From positions 1 through 23,683 of the forward strand of contig PKQY01000028.1 in the NCBI GenBank assembly GCA_017577895.1: a DNA stretch of 23,683 nucleotides, in the 5' to 3' direction. Numbering within the stretch: the stretch's first letter is position 1; each line of letters starts with the position of its first letter. The notes under the pieces are model-generated. The model was not told the DNA's origin and searched no databases. It saw only the letters and a list, made by a program, of their open reading frames with translations. Position numbers and translations under genes: made by a program. The DNA is from Bacillota bacterium (GTDB lineage Bacteria > Bacillota > Bacilli > ZCTH02-B2). Positions 1 through 6,973 of the stretch are shown here, piece by piece.

Positions 1-322
1 AGAGCTCCACGTCGTCGTTTTTCAAATTGCTGTTGATGCGTTTATAGTGGTTATACACGGCCACTGACAAGGTCTTCTTCGCCCGCTCTTGACCGATGAC
101 GTACTGGTCGAGGAACTGGCGGATTTCCGAAGGCTTCGGCACATCCTGCAGGTTGAACTCCTCTTCGTTGCCCAGCTCCTCCTCGACGATTTCTGTGCAC
201 AATTCAATGCATTCATCGCATATATAGACACCGGGACCAGCGACGAGCTTCCTCACCTGTTCCTGCGTCTTGCCGCAAAAGGAGCATTTCAACTGTCCTT
301 TTTCATCGTTGAATTTAAACAT
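1..322 (-). CDS. clpX: ATP-dependent Clp protease ATP-binding subunit ClpX, N-terminal part (cut by window edge)
   Basis: Unfoldase of the ClpXP protease: a cytosolic AAA+ hexamer that recognises substrates, unfolds them and feeds them to ClpP. Only the first 107 codons are present and the reading frame stays open at the left edge. The start MFKFNDEKGQLKCSFCGK is typical of ClpX. The C4 zinc-binding domain is visible as Cys13, Cys16, Cys35 and Cys38, followed by the conserved linker P-x-P-S-E-I and the start of the AAA+ domain (LDQYVIGQERAKK). The ATG at 322 has a good ribosome binding site (AAAGGGGTG) which overlaps the end of clpP; only 7 bases separate the two genes, so they are co-transcribed and probably translationally coupled. 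Confidence 0.96.
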   Translation of the reverse strand, partial: MFKFNDEKGQLKCSFCGKTQEQVRKLVAGPGVYICDECIELCTEIVEEELGNEEEFNLQDVPKPSEIRQFLDQYVIGQERAKKTLSVAVYNHYKRINSNLKNDDVEL

Positions 323-329
323 TCGGTTT

Positions 330-926
330 TCACCCCTTTGAAAACTCTGGACGCGTGATGATCTGATCCACCAAGCCGTACTCTTTTGCCTCTTCGGCAC
401 TCATGAAAAAATCGCGGTCGGTGTCTCTTTCAATCCGTTCCAACGGTTGTCCTGTCCGCTCGGCCAAGATGCGGTTCAGCTTGTTTTTCGTCCGGATGAT
501 CCAGTCGGCGTGAATCTTGATGTCCGAGGCTTGGCCCTGCACCCCGCCCAGCGGTTGGTGAATCATGATCTCACTGTTGGGCAGCGCAAATCGTTTGCCT
601 TTTTCCCCGGCCGCAAGCAGGAAAGCACCCATGCTGGCAGCCAATCCGATGCAGATGGTCGCAACGTGAGGTTTGATATATTGCATCGTGTCGTAAATGG
701 CCATCCCGGCCGTGACCGAACCGCCCGGGGAGTTTATGTATAAGTAGATGTCTTTATCCGGATCTTCGGCTTGCAAAAAGAGCATCTGCGCGACGACCAA
801 ATTGGCCACTTGATCCGTGATGGGACTGCCGAGCAAAATAATGCGATCCCGCAACAGGCGGGAGTAAATGTCATAAGCCCGTTCACCGCGATTGGTCGTT
901 TCAATGACAATGGGTACTAAATTCAA
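330..926 (-). CDS. clpP: ATP-dependent Clp protease proteolytic subunit ClpP
   Basis: Serine protease that forms the tetradecameric ClpP chamber and works with ClpX encoded just downstream. The catalytic triad is visible as Ser98 (in GLAASMGAF), His123 (MIHQPLGG) and Asp172 (in the ERDTDRD segment), which is the B. subtilis numbering when the protein starts at the TTG at 926. That start gives MNLVPIVIE, matching the family N-terminus, with the site AAGGGGTG 6 nt upstream. A GTG three codons earlier (935) lies inside that site and is a less likely start. Length 198 aa is normal. The gene sits between tig and clpX as in many Firmicutes; in B. subtilis clpP is elsewhere. I see no CtsR heptad repeats upstream. 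Confidence 0.96.
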   Translation of the reverse strand: MNLVPIVIETTNRGERAYDIYSRLLRDRIILLGSPITDQVANLVVAQMLFLQAEDPDKDIYLYINSPGGSVTAGMAIYDTMQYIKPHVATICIGLAASMGAFLLAAGEKGKRFALPNSEIMIHQPLGGVQGQASDIKIHADWIIRTKNKLNRILAERTGQPLERIERDTDRDFFMSAEEAKEYGLVDQIITRPEFSKG

Positions 927-950
927 CCCGTTCACCCCTTCTTCTCATCA

Positions 951-976
951 GGAACACGCCATCCTGGCGATGTCCC
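951..976 (-). other. Stem-loop in the clpP leader
   Basis: On the minus strand GGGACA-t-CGCCA-gga-TGGCG-TGTTCC folds into an 11-bp stem with one bulged base and a 3-nt loop, about 10-20 nt upstream of the clpP ribosome binding site. There is no U-run after it, so it is not a terminator. It may be an mRNA-stability or translation-control element. Function is inferred only from position. Confidence 0.5.
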
Positions 977-994
977 GGCTCTTCATGTGATCTT

Positions 995-1000
995 ATTGTA
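995..1000 (-). promoter_or_regulatory. Possible -10 element for clpP-clpX
   Basis: TACAAT on the minus strand lies downstream of the tig terminator and about 70 nt upstream of the clpP start. No good -35 hexamer stands at 16-18 nt, so this is a weak call. It would give clpPX transcription independent of tig. Confidence 0.3.
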
Positions 1001-1058
1001 AAACATTTTTCTCTTTTCGTCTCCACTCCAGCTGTCCCGAACGCGCCATGGCCTCAAT

Positions 1059-1094
1059 GGAAAACAAAGCACGGTTCACCCGTGCTTGTTTTCC
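1059..1094 (-). terminator. Intrinsic terminator after tig
   Basis: Immediately after the tig stop the minus strand reads AAGCACGG, a short loop, then ACCGTGCTT, followed by a TGTTTT tract. The complementary arms extend further outward (GGAAAACAA / TTGTTTTCC with one bulge), giving a long hairpin with a U-rich 3' side. It separates tig from clpP. Confidence 0.8.
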
Positions 1095-1095
1095 G

Positions 1096-2397
1096 TCATG
1101 ATGCCACTGGCGTCAATTCGCTTTTTTCCACCAAAAACTCCAAGGTTTTACGTATGCGGATGGAATTGGCCAACGTTTCGGTACTGTTGTTTTGCTCAAA
1201 CAATTCCTTGATTTCTTCCAGGGAACGCTGAAACTGATCGGCCCATTTTTGCAGTTCCGCCTCGATCTCCTCTTCCGTCACCTCAATGTTTTCCTGTTTG
1301 GCCACCGCTTCGAGAACGAGGCTTTGCCGCACCCGTTTTTCCGCCGTTTCCCGGAAGTTTTCCCGCAATTGTTCATTGGTCGTATTGGTGATTTCCAAAT
1401 ACTGCTCCAGCGTCAACCCTTGCAAGCGCAGCTGCTGGCTGTATTCTTGCACCATGTGATCGATTTCGTGTTCGATCATGGCTTGCGGCACATCGATCTC
1501 CGCGTTTTCTGTCGCCAACTGCAACGCTTGATCTTGCAAGTATTGTTTTCTCTCTTCGGCCTTCCGCTCCGCCAAATCTTTGCGGATTTGCTCTTTCAAC
1601 TCTTCCAGTGTCTCGAACTCGCTGACGTCTTTGGCGAATTCATCGTCCAACTCCGGCAACCGTTTCCGTTTGATGTCCCGCACTTTCACCCGGAAGGTGG
1701 CTTCTTTTCCTTTCAAGTTCTCCACGTGGTAGTCCTCCGGGTAGGTCACTTTGATTTCTTTTTCTTCATTCGGTTTCATCCCGATCAATTGATCTTCGAA
1801 ACCGGGAATAAACGTGCCGGAACCGACCGTCAACGGATAATTTTCGCCTTCCCCCCCTTCAATGGGCTCGCCGTCCACAAATCCTTGGAAGTCCAGGCGA
1901 ATGTAGTCGCCCGATTCCACCGCCCCGTCTTCCACCGGCACCAATTCCGCCACCCGTTCTTGTTGCTTGCGCAATTCTTCCTGGACGTCTTCTTCCGTCA
2001 CAGAAAAGTCTTTTTCTGGAATTTGCAAACCGATGTATTGTCCCAGCTTCACTTCCGGTTTGACCGTCACTTTCGCTTTGTAAATGAAAGGTTTTCCTTT
2101 TTCAAACTGCTCCACGTCGATGTGGGGCCGGTCCACCGGTTCAATGTTCGTTTCCTTCACCGCTTCTTGATATGTTTCTGGCAACAACAATTCGATGGCA
2201 TCTTCGTACAGCACTTCGACACCGAAGCGGGCTTCAAAAATTTTCCGGGGCACTTTTCCTTTGCGGAAGCCCGGCACGGTCACTTGCCGGACGACCTTGC
2301 GAAACGCGCGATCCAGCGCCTCGTCCACCCGTTCCGGTTCCACCTCGACGGTCAATACCCCTTCATTCTTATCTATTTTCTCCCAAGTCGCTTTCAT
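1096..2397 (-). CDS. tig: Trigger factor (ribosome-associated chaperone / peptidyl-prolyl isomerase)
   Basis: First chaperone to meet nascent chains at the ribosome exit tunnel. The 433-aa product has the normal three-part layout: an N-terminal ribosome-binding domain with the signature GFRKGKVPR (residues 43-51), an FKBP-like PPIase domain around residues 160-245 (GDYIRLDFQGFVDG, PGFEDQLIGM), and a long charged helical C-terminal chaperone domain. The ATG at 2397 is preceded by GGAAGGGGAG at good spacing. Length is close to the family's usual 425-435 aa. It has its own promoter (2464-2491) and a terminator directly downstream. The tig-clpP-clpX order is common in Firmicutes. Confidence 0.97.
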   Translation of the reverse strand: MKATWEKIDKNEGVLTVEVEPERVDEALDRAFRKVVRQVTVPGFRKGKVPRKIFEARFGVEVLYEDAIELLLPETYQEAVKETNIEPVDRPHIDVEQFEKGKPFIYKAKVTVKPEVKLGQYIGLQIPEKDFSVTEEDVQEELRKQQERVAELVPVEDGAVESGDYIRLDFQGFVDGEPIEGGEGENYPLTVGSGTFIPGFEDQLIGMKPNEEKEIKVTYPEDYHVENLKGKEATFRVKVRDIKRKRLPELDDEFAKDVSEFETLEELKEQIRKDLAERKAEERKQYLQDQALQLATENAEIDVPQAMIEHEIDHMVQEYSQQLRLQGLTLEQYLEITNTTNEQLRENFRETAEKRVRQSLVLEAVAKQENIEVTEEEIEAELQKWADQFQRSLEEIKELFEQNNSTETLANSIRIRKTLEFLVEKSELTPVAS

Positions 2398-2463
2398 CTA
2401 TGCTCTCCCCTTCCAACACCTGCTCACGCTATGTATTCTTTCGATACCGCTGATAACCCCATC

Positions 2464-2491
2464 ATTATAGCACAATGTCGTGTCGAATCAA
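2464..2491 (-). promoter_or_regulatory. SigA-type promoter for tig
   Basis: TTGATT, 16 bp, TATAAT on the minus strand with an extended -10 (TGCTATAAT). The -35 overlaps the stop codon of rdgB, and the transcript would start about 60 nt upstream of the tig ATG. Confidence 0.75.
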
Positions 2492-3117
2492 GGAATCAAT
2501 TGGCATTTTGCCAATTGGTCCGCCAATTGCCGCAAAGCCGCTCCCCGGTGGCTGATGCGGTTTTTTTCTTCAGCCGAAATCTCGGCCAACGTTTTCCCCA
2601 GCGCCGGTACGTAAAAGAGCGGATCGTACCCAAATCCTCCTCTTCCACGCGGCGCTTCCAAAATGACGCCTTCGCAAACCCCTTCCGCCGTCAATTGCCG
2701 TTCTTCATCGAACTTCATGACCAACACACAGCGAAACCGGGCTTGCCGTCGGTCGGCCGGTACGCCTTGCAAAGCCGCCAGCAATTTGGCATTGTTCTCT
2801 TCATCAGCGGCTCCTTCGCCGGCGTAACGGGCCGAGTACACCCCCGGTTGTCCGTCAAGGGCATCCACTTCCAATCCGGAATCGTCGGCCAAGACCGGCC
2901 GTTTGAGCCAAGCATAAAGCGCTTCCGCTTTGATCCGGGCGTTTTCTTCAAAAGTCCGCCCATTTTCGACAATGTCCGGCACATCGGGAAAATCGGACAA
3001 TCCTTTGACCTTCCAGGCCCATTGGGCGAAAAACGTTTCAAACTCTTTCAATTTCCCGGGATTGCGCGTGGCGATGATGACTGTCGGCACGTCCTTCATG
3101 TCTTTCATCCTTTCCAC
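2488..3117 (-). CDS. rdgB: XTP/dITP pyrophosphatase (RdgB/HAM1 family)
   Basis: House-cleaning nucleotidase that hydrolyses non-canonical purine nucleotides (XTP, dITP, ITP) to the monophosphate, keeping them out of DNA and RNA; cytosolic. Family motifs seen: the N-terminal T-x-N-x-x-K (ATRNPGKLKEF), the ADDSGLEVDAL metal/nucleotide site, PGVYSARYAG, and GFGYDPLFYVP with a downstream SHRGAAL. Length 209 aa is slightly over the usual about 200. Three in-frame ATGs (3117, 3108, 3099) lie behind repeated GGAAAGG motifs, so the exact start is uncertain; the second or third has better spacing. It follows rph by 6 bp, the same order as rph-ysnA in B. subtilis. Confidence 0.93.
   Translation of the reverse strand: MERMKDMKDVPTVIIATRNPGKLKEFETFFAQWAWKVKGLSDFPDVPDIVENGRTFEENARIKAEALYAWLKRPVLADDSGLEVDALDGQPGVYSARYAGEGAADEENNAKLLAALQGVPADRRQARFRCVLVMKFDEERQLTAEGVCEGVILEAPRGRGGFGYDPLFYVPALGKTLAEISAEEKNRISHRGAALRQLADQLAKCQLIP
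2497..2517. repeat. Perfect 9-bp inverted repeat at the rdgB 3' end
   Basis: CAATTGGCA-TTT-TGCCAATTG lies in the last codons of rdgB and ends 6 bp upstream of the tig -35 hexamer. No T-run follows on either strand, so it is not a standard terminator. It could be an operator for tig or an mRNA 3' structure. Confidence 0.6.
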
Positions 3118-3123
3118 AGGACG

Positions 3124-3894
3124 TCAAACGGACGGTGACGGCGGAACCGTTGCCGACTCGGCAGTAAACATGGGCAACAAGTCAGCCACCGTCTCTTTTT
3201 GGATGCGGACCAGCTGCTCTATGCCGGCCGCCGCGTAACGCAACATTTGATCCATCTGTTCTTGCGTAAACGGCGCCGCTTCTCCGGTCCCTTGAATTTC
3301 CACGTATTTCCCCCCGCCGGTCATGACGATGTTCATGTCGACCGTCGCCCGGACATCTTCCTCGTAGTCCAAATCCAGCACGACGGTATCATCCACCACG
3401 CCGACGCTGACCGCCGCCAAAAAGTCCCGCACCGGCCATTGGAGAATCACTTGTTGCTGGACCAACAGCGCCAAGGCATCCAACATGGCCACATAAGCGC
3501 CGGTAATGGACGCGGTGCGTGTGCCGCCGTCGGCCTGGATCACGTCGCAATCCAGCCAGATGGTCCGCTCACCCAAAAGGTCCAAATCGACCACGGACCG
3601 CAATGCCCGGCCCACCAGCCGTTGAATCTCCATCGTCCGGCCGCCGGGCCGGCCTTTGGTCGCCTCCCGCTGATTTCGCACACTGGTGGCGCGGGGCAAC
3701 ATGCCGTACTCGGCCGTCACCCAGCCTTTCCCTTGCCCGCGCATAAAGGGCGGCACCCGATCTTCGACGGTCGCGGTACAGATGACTTTCGTGTTTCCAA
3801 CTTCAATCAGCACAGAACCTTCCGGATGTTTCAAATAGTTGCGCGTAATTCGCACCGGACGCATCTGGGCGGGCGCCCGTCCATCCGCTCGCAT
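3124..3894 (-). CDS. rph: Ribonuclease PH
   Basis: Phosphorolytic 3'-5' exoribonuclease that trims tRNA 3' ends; forms a hexameric ring in the cytosol. The start chosen at 3894 gives MRADGRAPAQMRPVRITRNY, matching the family N-terminus (M-R-x-D-G-R), and a 256-aa protein of normal size. Seen in order: the phosphate-binding and substrate region FMRGQGKGWVTAEYGMLPRAT, then NQREATKGRPGGRTMEIQRLVGR (split here as NQREATKGRPGG and RTMEIQRLVGR), and the metal/active-site segment LDCDVIQADGGTRTASITG. The frame stays open upstream into the gerM end, but that part is not family-like and contains the terminator and promoter. A G-rich ribosome binding site (AGGGGGAGG) lies 13 nt upstream, rather far; an alternative start at 3933 has no ribosome binding site. 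Confidence 0.94.
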   Translation of the reverse strand: MRADGRAPAQMRPVRITRNYLKHPEGSVLIEVGNTKVICTATVEDRVPPFMRGQGKGWVTAEYGMLPRATSVRNQREATKGRPGGRTMEIQRLVGRALRSVVDLDLLGERTIWLDCDVIQADGGTRTASITGAYVAMLDALALLVQQQVILQWPVRDFLAAVSVGVVDDTVVLDLDYEEDVRATVDMNIVMTGGGKYVEIQGTGEAAPFTQEQMDQMLRYAAAGIEQLVRIQKETVADLLPMFTAESATVPPSPSV

Positions 3895-3931
3895 GTCGTC
3901 GAACCAACCTCCCCCTCTTTCACGTGGTACC

Positions 3932-3940
3932 ATTATATCA
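3932..3940 (-). promoter_or_regulatory. Extended -10 promoter for rph
   Basis: TGATATAAT on the minus strand is a perfect extended -10 box between the gerM terminator and the rph start. No convincing -35 is seen, as often with extended -10 promoters. It would make rph-rdgB independent of gerM. Confidence 0.5.
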
Positions 3941-3966
3941 TACCCGCCGCCGTCCATGTTTAGCCA

Positions 3967-3993
3967 AAAGAAAAAGGCGCCGATGCGCACCCT
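3967..3993 (-). terminator. Intrinsic terminator after gerM
   Basis: On the minus strand GGTGC-GCATCG-GCGCC forms a short GC stem (5 bp, extendable by A-T and G-T pairs) followed by TTTTTCTTTT, 8-30 nt after the gerM stop codon. Confidence 0.7.
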
Positions 3994-3998
3994 GGGAT

Positions 3999-5099
3999 TT
4001 ACAGCGGATTGACCCAAGCCGGTCGTGTTAAGGGCTGGTTCAGCGGTTGTCCGTTGACCGTCACTGCCGTTTCGCCGTTGACCAGCACTTGGACGGCCTG
4101 GGCACCGGTATTTTCCGTCAGGCTCAGCACCAGCGCCTCCAAAGACGGATTCATTTCGGTCGGCTCCGACAACGACAAGTAACTCAAGAAATGCTCATCC
4201 AAATTGGCCACCACTTTGTTCTCCTGCAATTGGACGTCCAACACTTTCATCGTTTGCATGAACGACGACGTCAACTTGGAATCTTCCCGGGGACCGCGGA
4301 TGAGTTCTTGCAACGTGCGGAGCGCTTTCTCTTCCGGGTCCGTCACCCGGGGGATGAGCCGGGTGACCGGCACCAAGTAACTGTCCCCGACTTGATTGAT
4401 GCCTTGGAAGTACAAGGTGACGGCGGTCGTCTGGCCGGGTTTGGCCTCATCGGACAGTTCCAAGTTCAGGCCCAGCGTCTCCCGTTTCAACGGCTGCGTC
4501 ACCGGATAGTCGCCCAATTCCGTCAGCGGGTAGCCGTTGACCGTAATTTCCACTTGTTCCACATTGGGGAATTGCGTCAGCGTGTATGTGATGGCCTCCA
4601 GCACTTTTTTCTCTTGTCCTGCCGGAATGTTGGTAAATTCTTTGGAAAAATCGACCCGGGCCAGCTTCTCTTCCGGCTTGATGTTGACCGTCATTTCCGT
4701 ATTCGGGGGCAACACAGCCGAAAACCCTTCCGGCACCAGTTCCTCACCGGGTCCCCCTTTGGTCATAAATTGCAGCGCCTGCTGGGCAATGCCTTCCACT
4801 TTCGGCACTTTCATGGCCACCGGTACGACATAGCCGTTTTTATCCAGGAAATACAATGTCAAGGTGGTGGTTGCTACGGCGGACGAGGTTTCACCCGACT
4901 TTTCACTGTCTTCCTCGTCCTTCGATGCTTCGGGTTGGGCAGCAGGGTTGTCCACTTTCACTTCGTCGGCCCATTCCACTGCATTCGGCGGCGTTAAGTC
5001 CACCGGCTCTTCCTTGGACAGGAAACCGCAACCGGCCAAAGCGGCCAAAACGATGACCACCGTCACACTGCCCCATACACGAACACGTCTTGTCAACAC
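3999..5099 (-). CDS. gerM: Spore germination / sporulation lipoprotein GerM (two GerMN domains)
   Basis: Cell-envelope lipoprotein which in B. subtilis is needed for normal sporulation and germination (cortex-related). The N-terminus has a basic start, a hydrophobic stretch (VTVVIVLAALAG) and a lipobox with Cys24 (LAGC). A low-complexity acidic linker (about residues 27-72) follows, then two GerMN repeats, about 75-200 and 222-345, each opening with a T-x-TLYF strand (TTLTLYFLDKNG; TAVTLYFQGINQ). Length 366 aa is the family's usual size. The start is GTG at 5099, with AAGGAGG 8 nt upstream. It lies between racE and rph as in B. subtilis. Upstream is a striking two-part inverted repeat (5111-5179) whose arm takes in half of the ribosome binding site. 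Confidence 0.93.
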   Translation of the reverse strand: MLTRRVRVWGSVTVVIVLAALAGCGFLSKEEPVDLTPPNAVEWADEVKVDNPAAQPEASKDEEDSEKSGETSSAVATTTLTLYFLDKNGYVVPVAMKVPKVEGIAQQALQFMTKGGPGEELVPEGFSAVLPPNTEMTVNIKPEEKLARVDFSKEFTNIPAGQEKKVLEAITYTLTQFPNVEQVEITVNGYPLTELGDYPVTQPLKRETLGLNLELSDEAKPGQTTAVTLYFQGINQVGDSYLVPVTRLIPRVTDPEEKALRTLQELIRGPREDSKLTSSFMQTMKVLDVQLQENKVVANLDEHFLSYLSLSEPTEMNPSLEALVLSLTENTGAQAVQVLVNGETAVTVNGQPLNQPLTRPAWVNPL

Positions 5100-5110
5100 A
5101 ACCTTTCCCT

Positions 5111-5179
5111 CCTTCGTCCAACTCTATTCCATGTATACGAGCCGGGTTGGGAATTATACATGGAACCGTTGGACGAAGG
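5111..5179. repeat. Two-part long inverted repeat between racE and gerM
   Basis: The left arm CCTTCGTCCAAC (5111-5122) pairs perfectly with GTTGGACGAAGG (5168-5179), and TTCCATGTATA (5127-5137) with TATACATGGAA (5155-5165). That makes 23 bp of stem with a small internal loop (4 and 2 nt) and a 17-nt terminal loop. It begins 7 bp after the racE stop. In the gerM mRNA the outer stem includes the first half of the ribosome binding site (AAGG of AAGGAGGG, 5107-5114). No U-run follows, so it is not an ordinary terminator. Confidence 0.9.
5130..5159 (-). promoter_or_regulatory. Possible SigE-type promoter for gerM
   Basis: Minus strand reads GTATAATT, 14 bp, TATACATG. The second element holds the ATACA core of the SigE -10 consensus (CATACAAT) and the first resembles a SigE -35 region. 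gerM is a SigE-controlled gene in B. subtilis, which makes this plausible; the match itself is modest. Confidence 0.3.
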
Positions 5180-5185
5180 ATGCCG

Positions 5186-5992
5186 TCAACTGACTTGCGA
5201 CCACTGAATGCTGGTGACCGGGCACGGACGGCCGAACCATTCGGCGGCGATGCGGCGGAATTGTTCCGGATCGCCGCTGACAAACATGCGGTGCGTCACT
5301 GGCCCGGCGGTACGGGGATGGAACAAACGGTGACGCTGCAAGTAGTCGTACACTTCTTTGGCCGTTTCCGCCGCGGAACTGATGAGTGTCACCCCATCTC
5401 CCATCACCCGTTGAATAACCGGTGCCAACAACGGGTAGTGCGTGCAGCCGAGAATCAAGGTGTCCAACTGTTCATCCAACAACGGCCTCAAACTTTGTTT
5501 GACCACCTGCTCCGCTTCCGGCGTGCGGAAGTGGCCTTGTTCGACCAGCGGCACAAAGGACGGACAGGCCAATGACACGATGTGCAAATCGGGGTTTTGC
5601 TGGCGCAATTGCCGCTCATACGCGCGGGAACGGATCGTTCCTTGGGTGCCGATGACGCCGATGCGGCCGTTTTTCGTCTGCCTGAGCGCCGCTCGCACAC
5701 CCGGTGAAATGACGCCGATGACCGGAATCGGCAACGCCTGCCGGACCTCATCCAACATGGTGGCGGTCACCGTATTGCAGGCGATGACCAACATTTTCAG
5801 CGGGAACTGCTGGAGAAAGCGAATGACTTCCCAAGCAAATTGGCGGATTTCCTCCGGCGACCGCGGGCCGTACGGACAACGGGCCGTATCGCCAAAATAA
5901 ATGATCGGTTCATGCGGCATTTGACACATGATGGCTTTGGCCACCGTCAGTCCGCCGACACCAGAGTCCATCATTCCGATCGCAGGTTCCAT
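5186..5992 (-). CDS. racE: Glutamate racemase
   Basis: Makes D-glutamate from L-glutamate for peptidoglycan; cofactor-independent cytosolic enzyme. The two catalytic cysteines are in VIACNTVTAT and LILGCTHYPLL; the substrate-binding D-S-G-V-G-G stands near the N-terminus (IGMMDSGVGGLTV) and Y-F-G-D-T-A-R-C-P-Y-G further in. Start at 5992 (MEPAIGMMDSG) fits the family and has GAGGAG 8 nt upstream; the longer frame to 6037 runs into the preceding gene. Length 268 aa is normal. Its ribosome binding site overlaps the stop of the upstream MarR gene, so the two are coupled, as are ysmB-racE in B. subtilis. Confidence 0.96.
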   Translation of the reverse strand: MEPAIGMMDSGVGGLTVAKAIMCQMPHEPIIYFGDTARCPYGPRSPEEIRQFAWEVIRFLQQFPLKMLVIACNTVTATMLDEVRQALPIPVIGVISPGVRAALRQTKNGRIGVIGTQGTIRSRAYERQLRQQNPDLHIVSLACPSFVPLVEQGHFRTPEAEQVVKQSLRPLLDEQLDTLILGCTHYPLLAPVIQRVMGDGVTLISSAAETAKEVYDYLQRHRLFHPRTAGPVTHRMFVSGDPEQFRRIAAEWFGRPCPVTSIQWSQVS

Positions 5993-6005
5993 GTTTCTGT
6001 TCTCC

Positions 6006-6482
6006 TCATTTTCCAGTGGTGTTCGTATCGTCCTCACGGGATGAACCGGCTTGCAGATCTTTCAACAGCCGTTGGAGAAAACGGTTGAGCATGTCGATCG
6101 CTTCCGGTGGATACGGCTCTAAAATCCGACTGAATTGTTGGCGTTGAGCCGCCAAAATGTCTTCAAAGAGCTGCCCTCCATTGGCCAACAGCACAACCCG
6201 GACGACCCGCCGGTCCAACTGATCCCGCCGGCGTTCCACCAGCCCTTGCTGCTCCATGCGGTCGATCAAATCGGTGATGGTGCTGCAGGCGAGACCCATT
6301 TTCGCGCTCAAATCGCCGATGGTCAAAGGCCCTTCTTCATATAACCATTGTAATGCGGCAAACTGCGGCGGCGTGATTTTAAACCGATGCAGCAGTTCCC
6401 GGTTTTGTTGCCGCAACAAAAGGGTCAGCTTGCGCAACGTCTTTTCGGTTTCCAAAATGGCCTCCGGCGTTGGTCGCTCCAT
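6006..6482 (-). CDS. MarR-family transcriptional regulator (YsmB-like)
   Basis: Dimeric winged-helix DNA-binding protein of 158 aa. The winged helix is clear at about residues 35-105: helix-turn-helix LTIGDLSAKMGLACSTITDL, then RMEQQGLVERRRDQLDRR with the D-x-R-x wing (QLDRRVVRVVL). Helices at both ends would form the dimer interface. Ligand and targets are unknown. It lies between gerE and racE, the place of ysmB in B. subtilis. The ATG at 6482 has AAAGGGGG about 10 nt upstream, and an extended -10 (TGCTATGAT, 6518-6526, minus strand) stands in the gap after the gerE terminator. It may be a local regulator of racE expression, but the sequence does not show its operator. Confidence 0.9.
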   Translation of the reverse strand: MERPTPEAILETEKTLRKLTLLLRQQNRELLHRFKITPPQFAALQWLYEEGPLTIGDLSAKMGLACSTITDLIDRMEQQGLVERRRDQLDRRVVRVVLLANGGQLFEDILAAQRQQFSRILEPYPPEAIDMLNRFLQRLLKDLQAGSSREDDTNTTGK

Positions 6483-6552
6483 GGGAGGTTCGGCCCCCTT
6501 TTGGCAAATCTAGCCCGATCATAGCATATTAGAGAAAAAAATTGACATAAGA

Positions 6553-6578
6553 AAACCCCATCTTTAGGGGTGGGGTTT
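6553..6578 (-). terminator. Intrinsic terminator after gerE
   Basis: On the minus strand AAACCCCACC-CCTAAA-GATGGGGTTT forms a 10-bp stem (one G-T pair) and is followed by TCTTAT. The last stem bases plus the next base give TTTT. It starts 12 nt after the gerE stop. Confidence 0.8.
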
Positions 6579-6590
6579 CAAAGAGGGCAG

Positions 6591-6815
6591 TTATAATTTC
6601 AACTCTCCCATACGGACCAACTCAACCACTGCCTGGGAACGTCCTTTGACACCTAACTTTTGGATGACGTTCGAAATGTGGTTTCGGACGGTCTTTTCAC
6701 TGATGAACAGCAGCTGAGCGATTTCTTTGGTAGTTTTATCCTTTACCAGTAATTCAAATACTTCCCGTTCACGGTTGGTCAAAAGCGGCTTTTTTCGTTG
6801 TGCGCCATCTACCAA
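6591..6815 (-). CDS. gerE: Spore coat gene regulator GerE (LuxR-type HTH)
   Basis: Small DNA-binding protein that acts in the mother cell late in sporulation, switching coat genes on or off with SigK. The whole protein is a LuxR-type helix-turn-helix: KPLLTNREREVFELL, then TTKEIAQLLFISEKTVRNH and KLGVKGRSQAVVELVRMGEL, nearly the same as B. subtilis GerE. Start at TTG 6815 gives 74 aa, the B. subtilis length, with AAGGAGG 6 nt upstream. The ATG at 6821 is only 1 nt from that site and is less likely. It lies after sdhB as in B. subtilis, with its own SigK-like promoter and its own terminator. This gene identifies the organism as an endospore former. Confidence 0.97.
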   Translation of the reverse strand: MVDGAQRKKPLLTNREREVFELLVKDKTTKEIAQLLFISEKTVRNHISNVIQKLGVKGRSQAVVELVRMGELKL

Positions 6816-6864
6816 ATCCATCCCTCCTTGCCGGGTTCCATCACGGGCAGGGATACAGTCAAAA

Positions 6865-6893
6865 TATTGTATGTGCAGCGAAAGCCGGTGGTG
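6865..6893 (-). promoter_or_regulatory. SigK-type promoter for gerE
   Basis: The minus strand has CATACAATA, a full match to the SigK -10 pattern CATANNNTA, with a CACC element (the SigK -35 is centred on AC) about 16 nt upstream. It lies about 50 nt upstream of the gerE start. gerE is SigK-dependent in B. subtilis. Confidence 0.65.
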
Positions 6894-6973
6894 AAAGGAG
6901 GGATGAGAAATAGGCGGCTATCTTACTGATTTATGCAACCATGCCTGTCCCCGGTCACCGAAAATGGGCAAAT

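Noticed and set aside
1192..3138. A 648-codon plus-strand open frame opposite tig and rdgB
   Set aside because: It runs antisense to two certain genes, is full of F, R, H and Q as expected for the complement of GC-rich coding sequence, and has no family motif.
3895..4017. Extended N-terminus of RNase PH
   Set aside because: The extra 41 residues do not fit the family and would cover the gerM terminator and the rph promoter.
6542..6547. TTGACA on the plus strand as a promoter
   Set aside because: No -10 element stands at 16-18 nt and no plus-strand gene follows; the downstream sequence is the gerE terminator.
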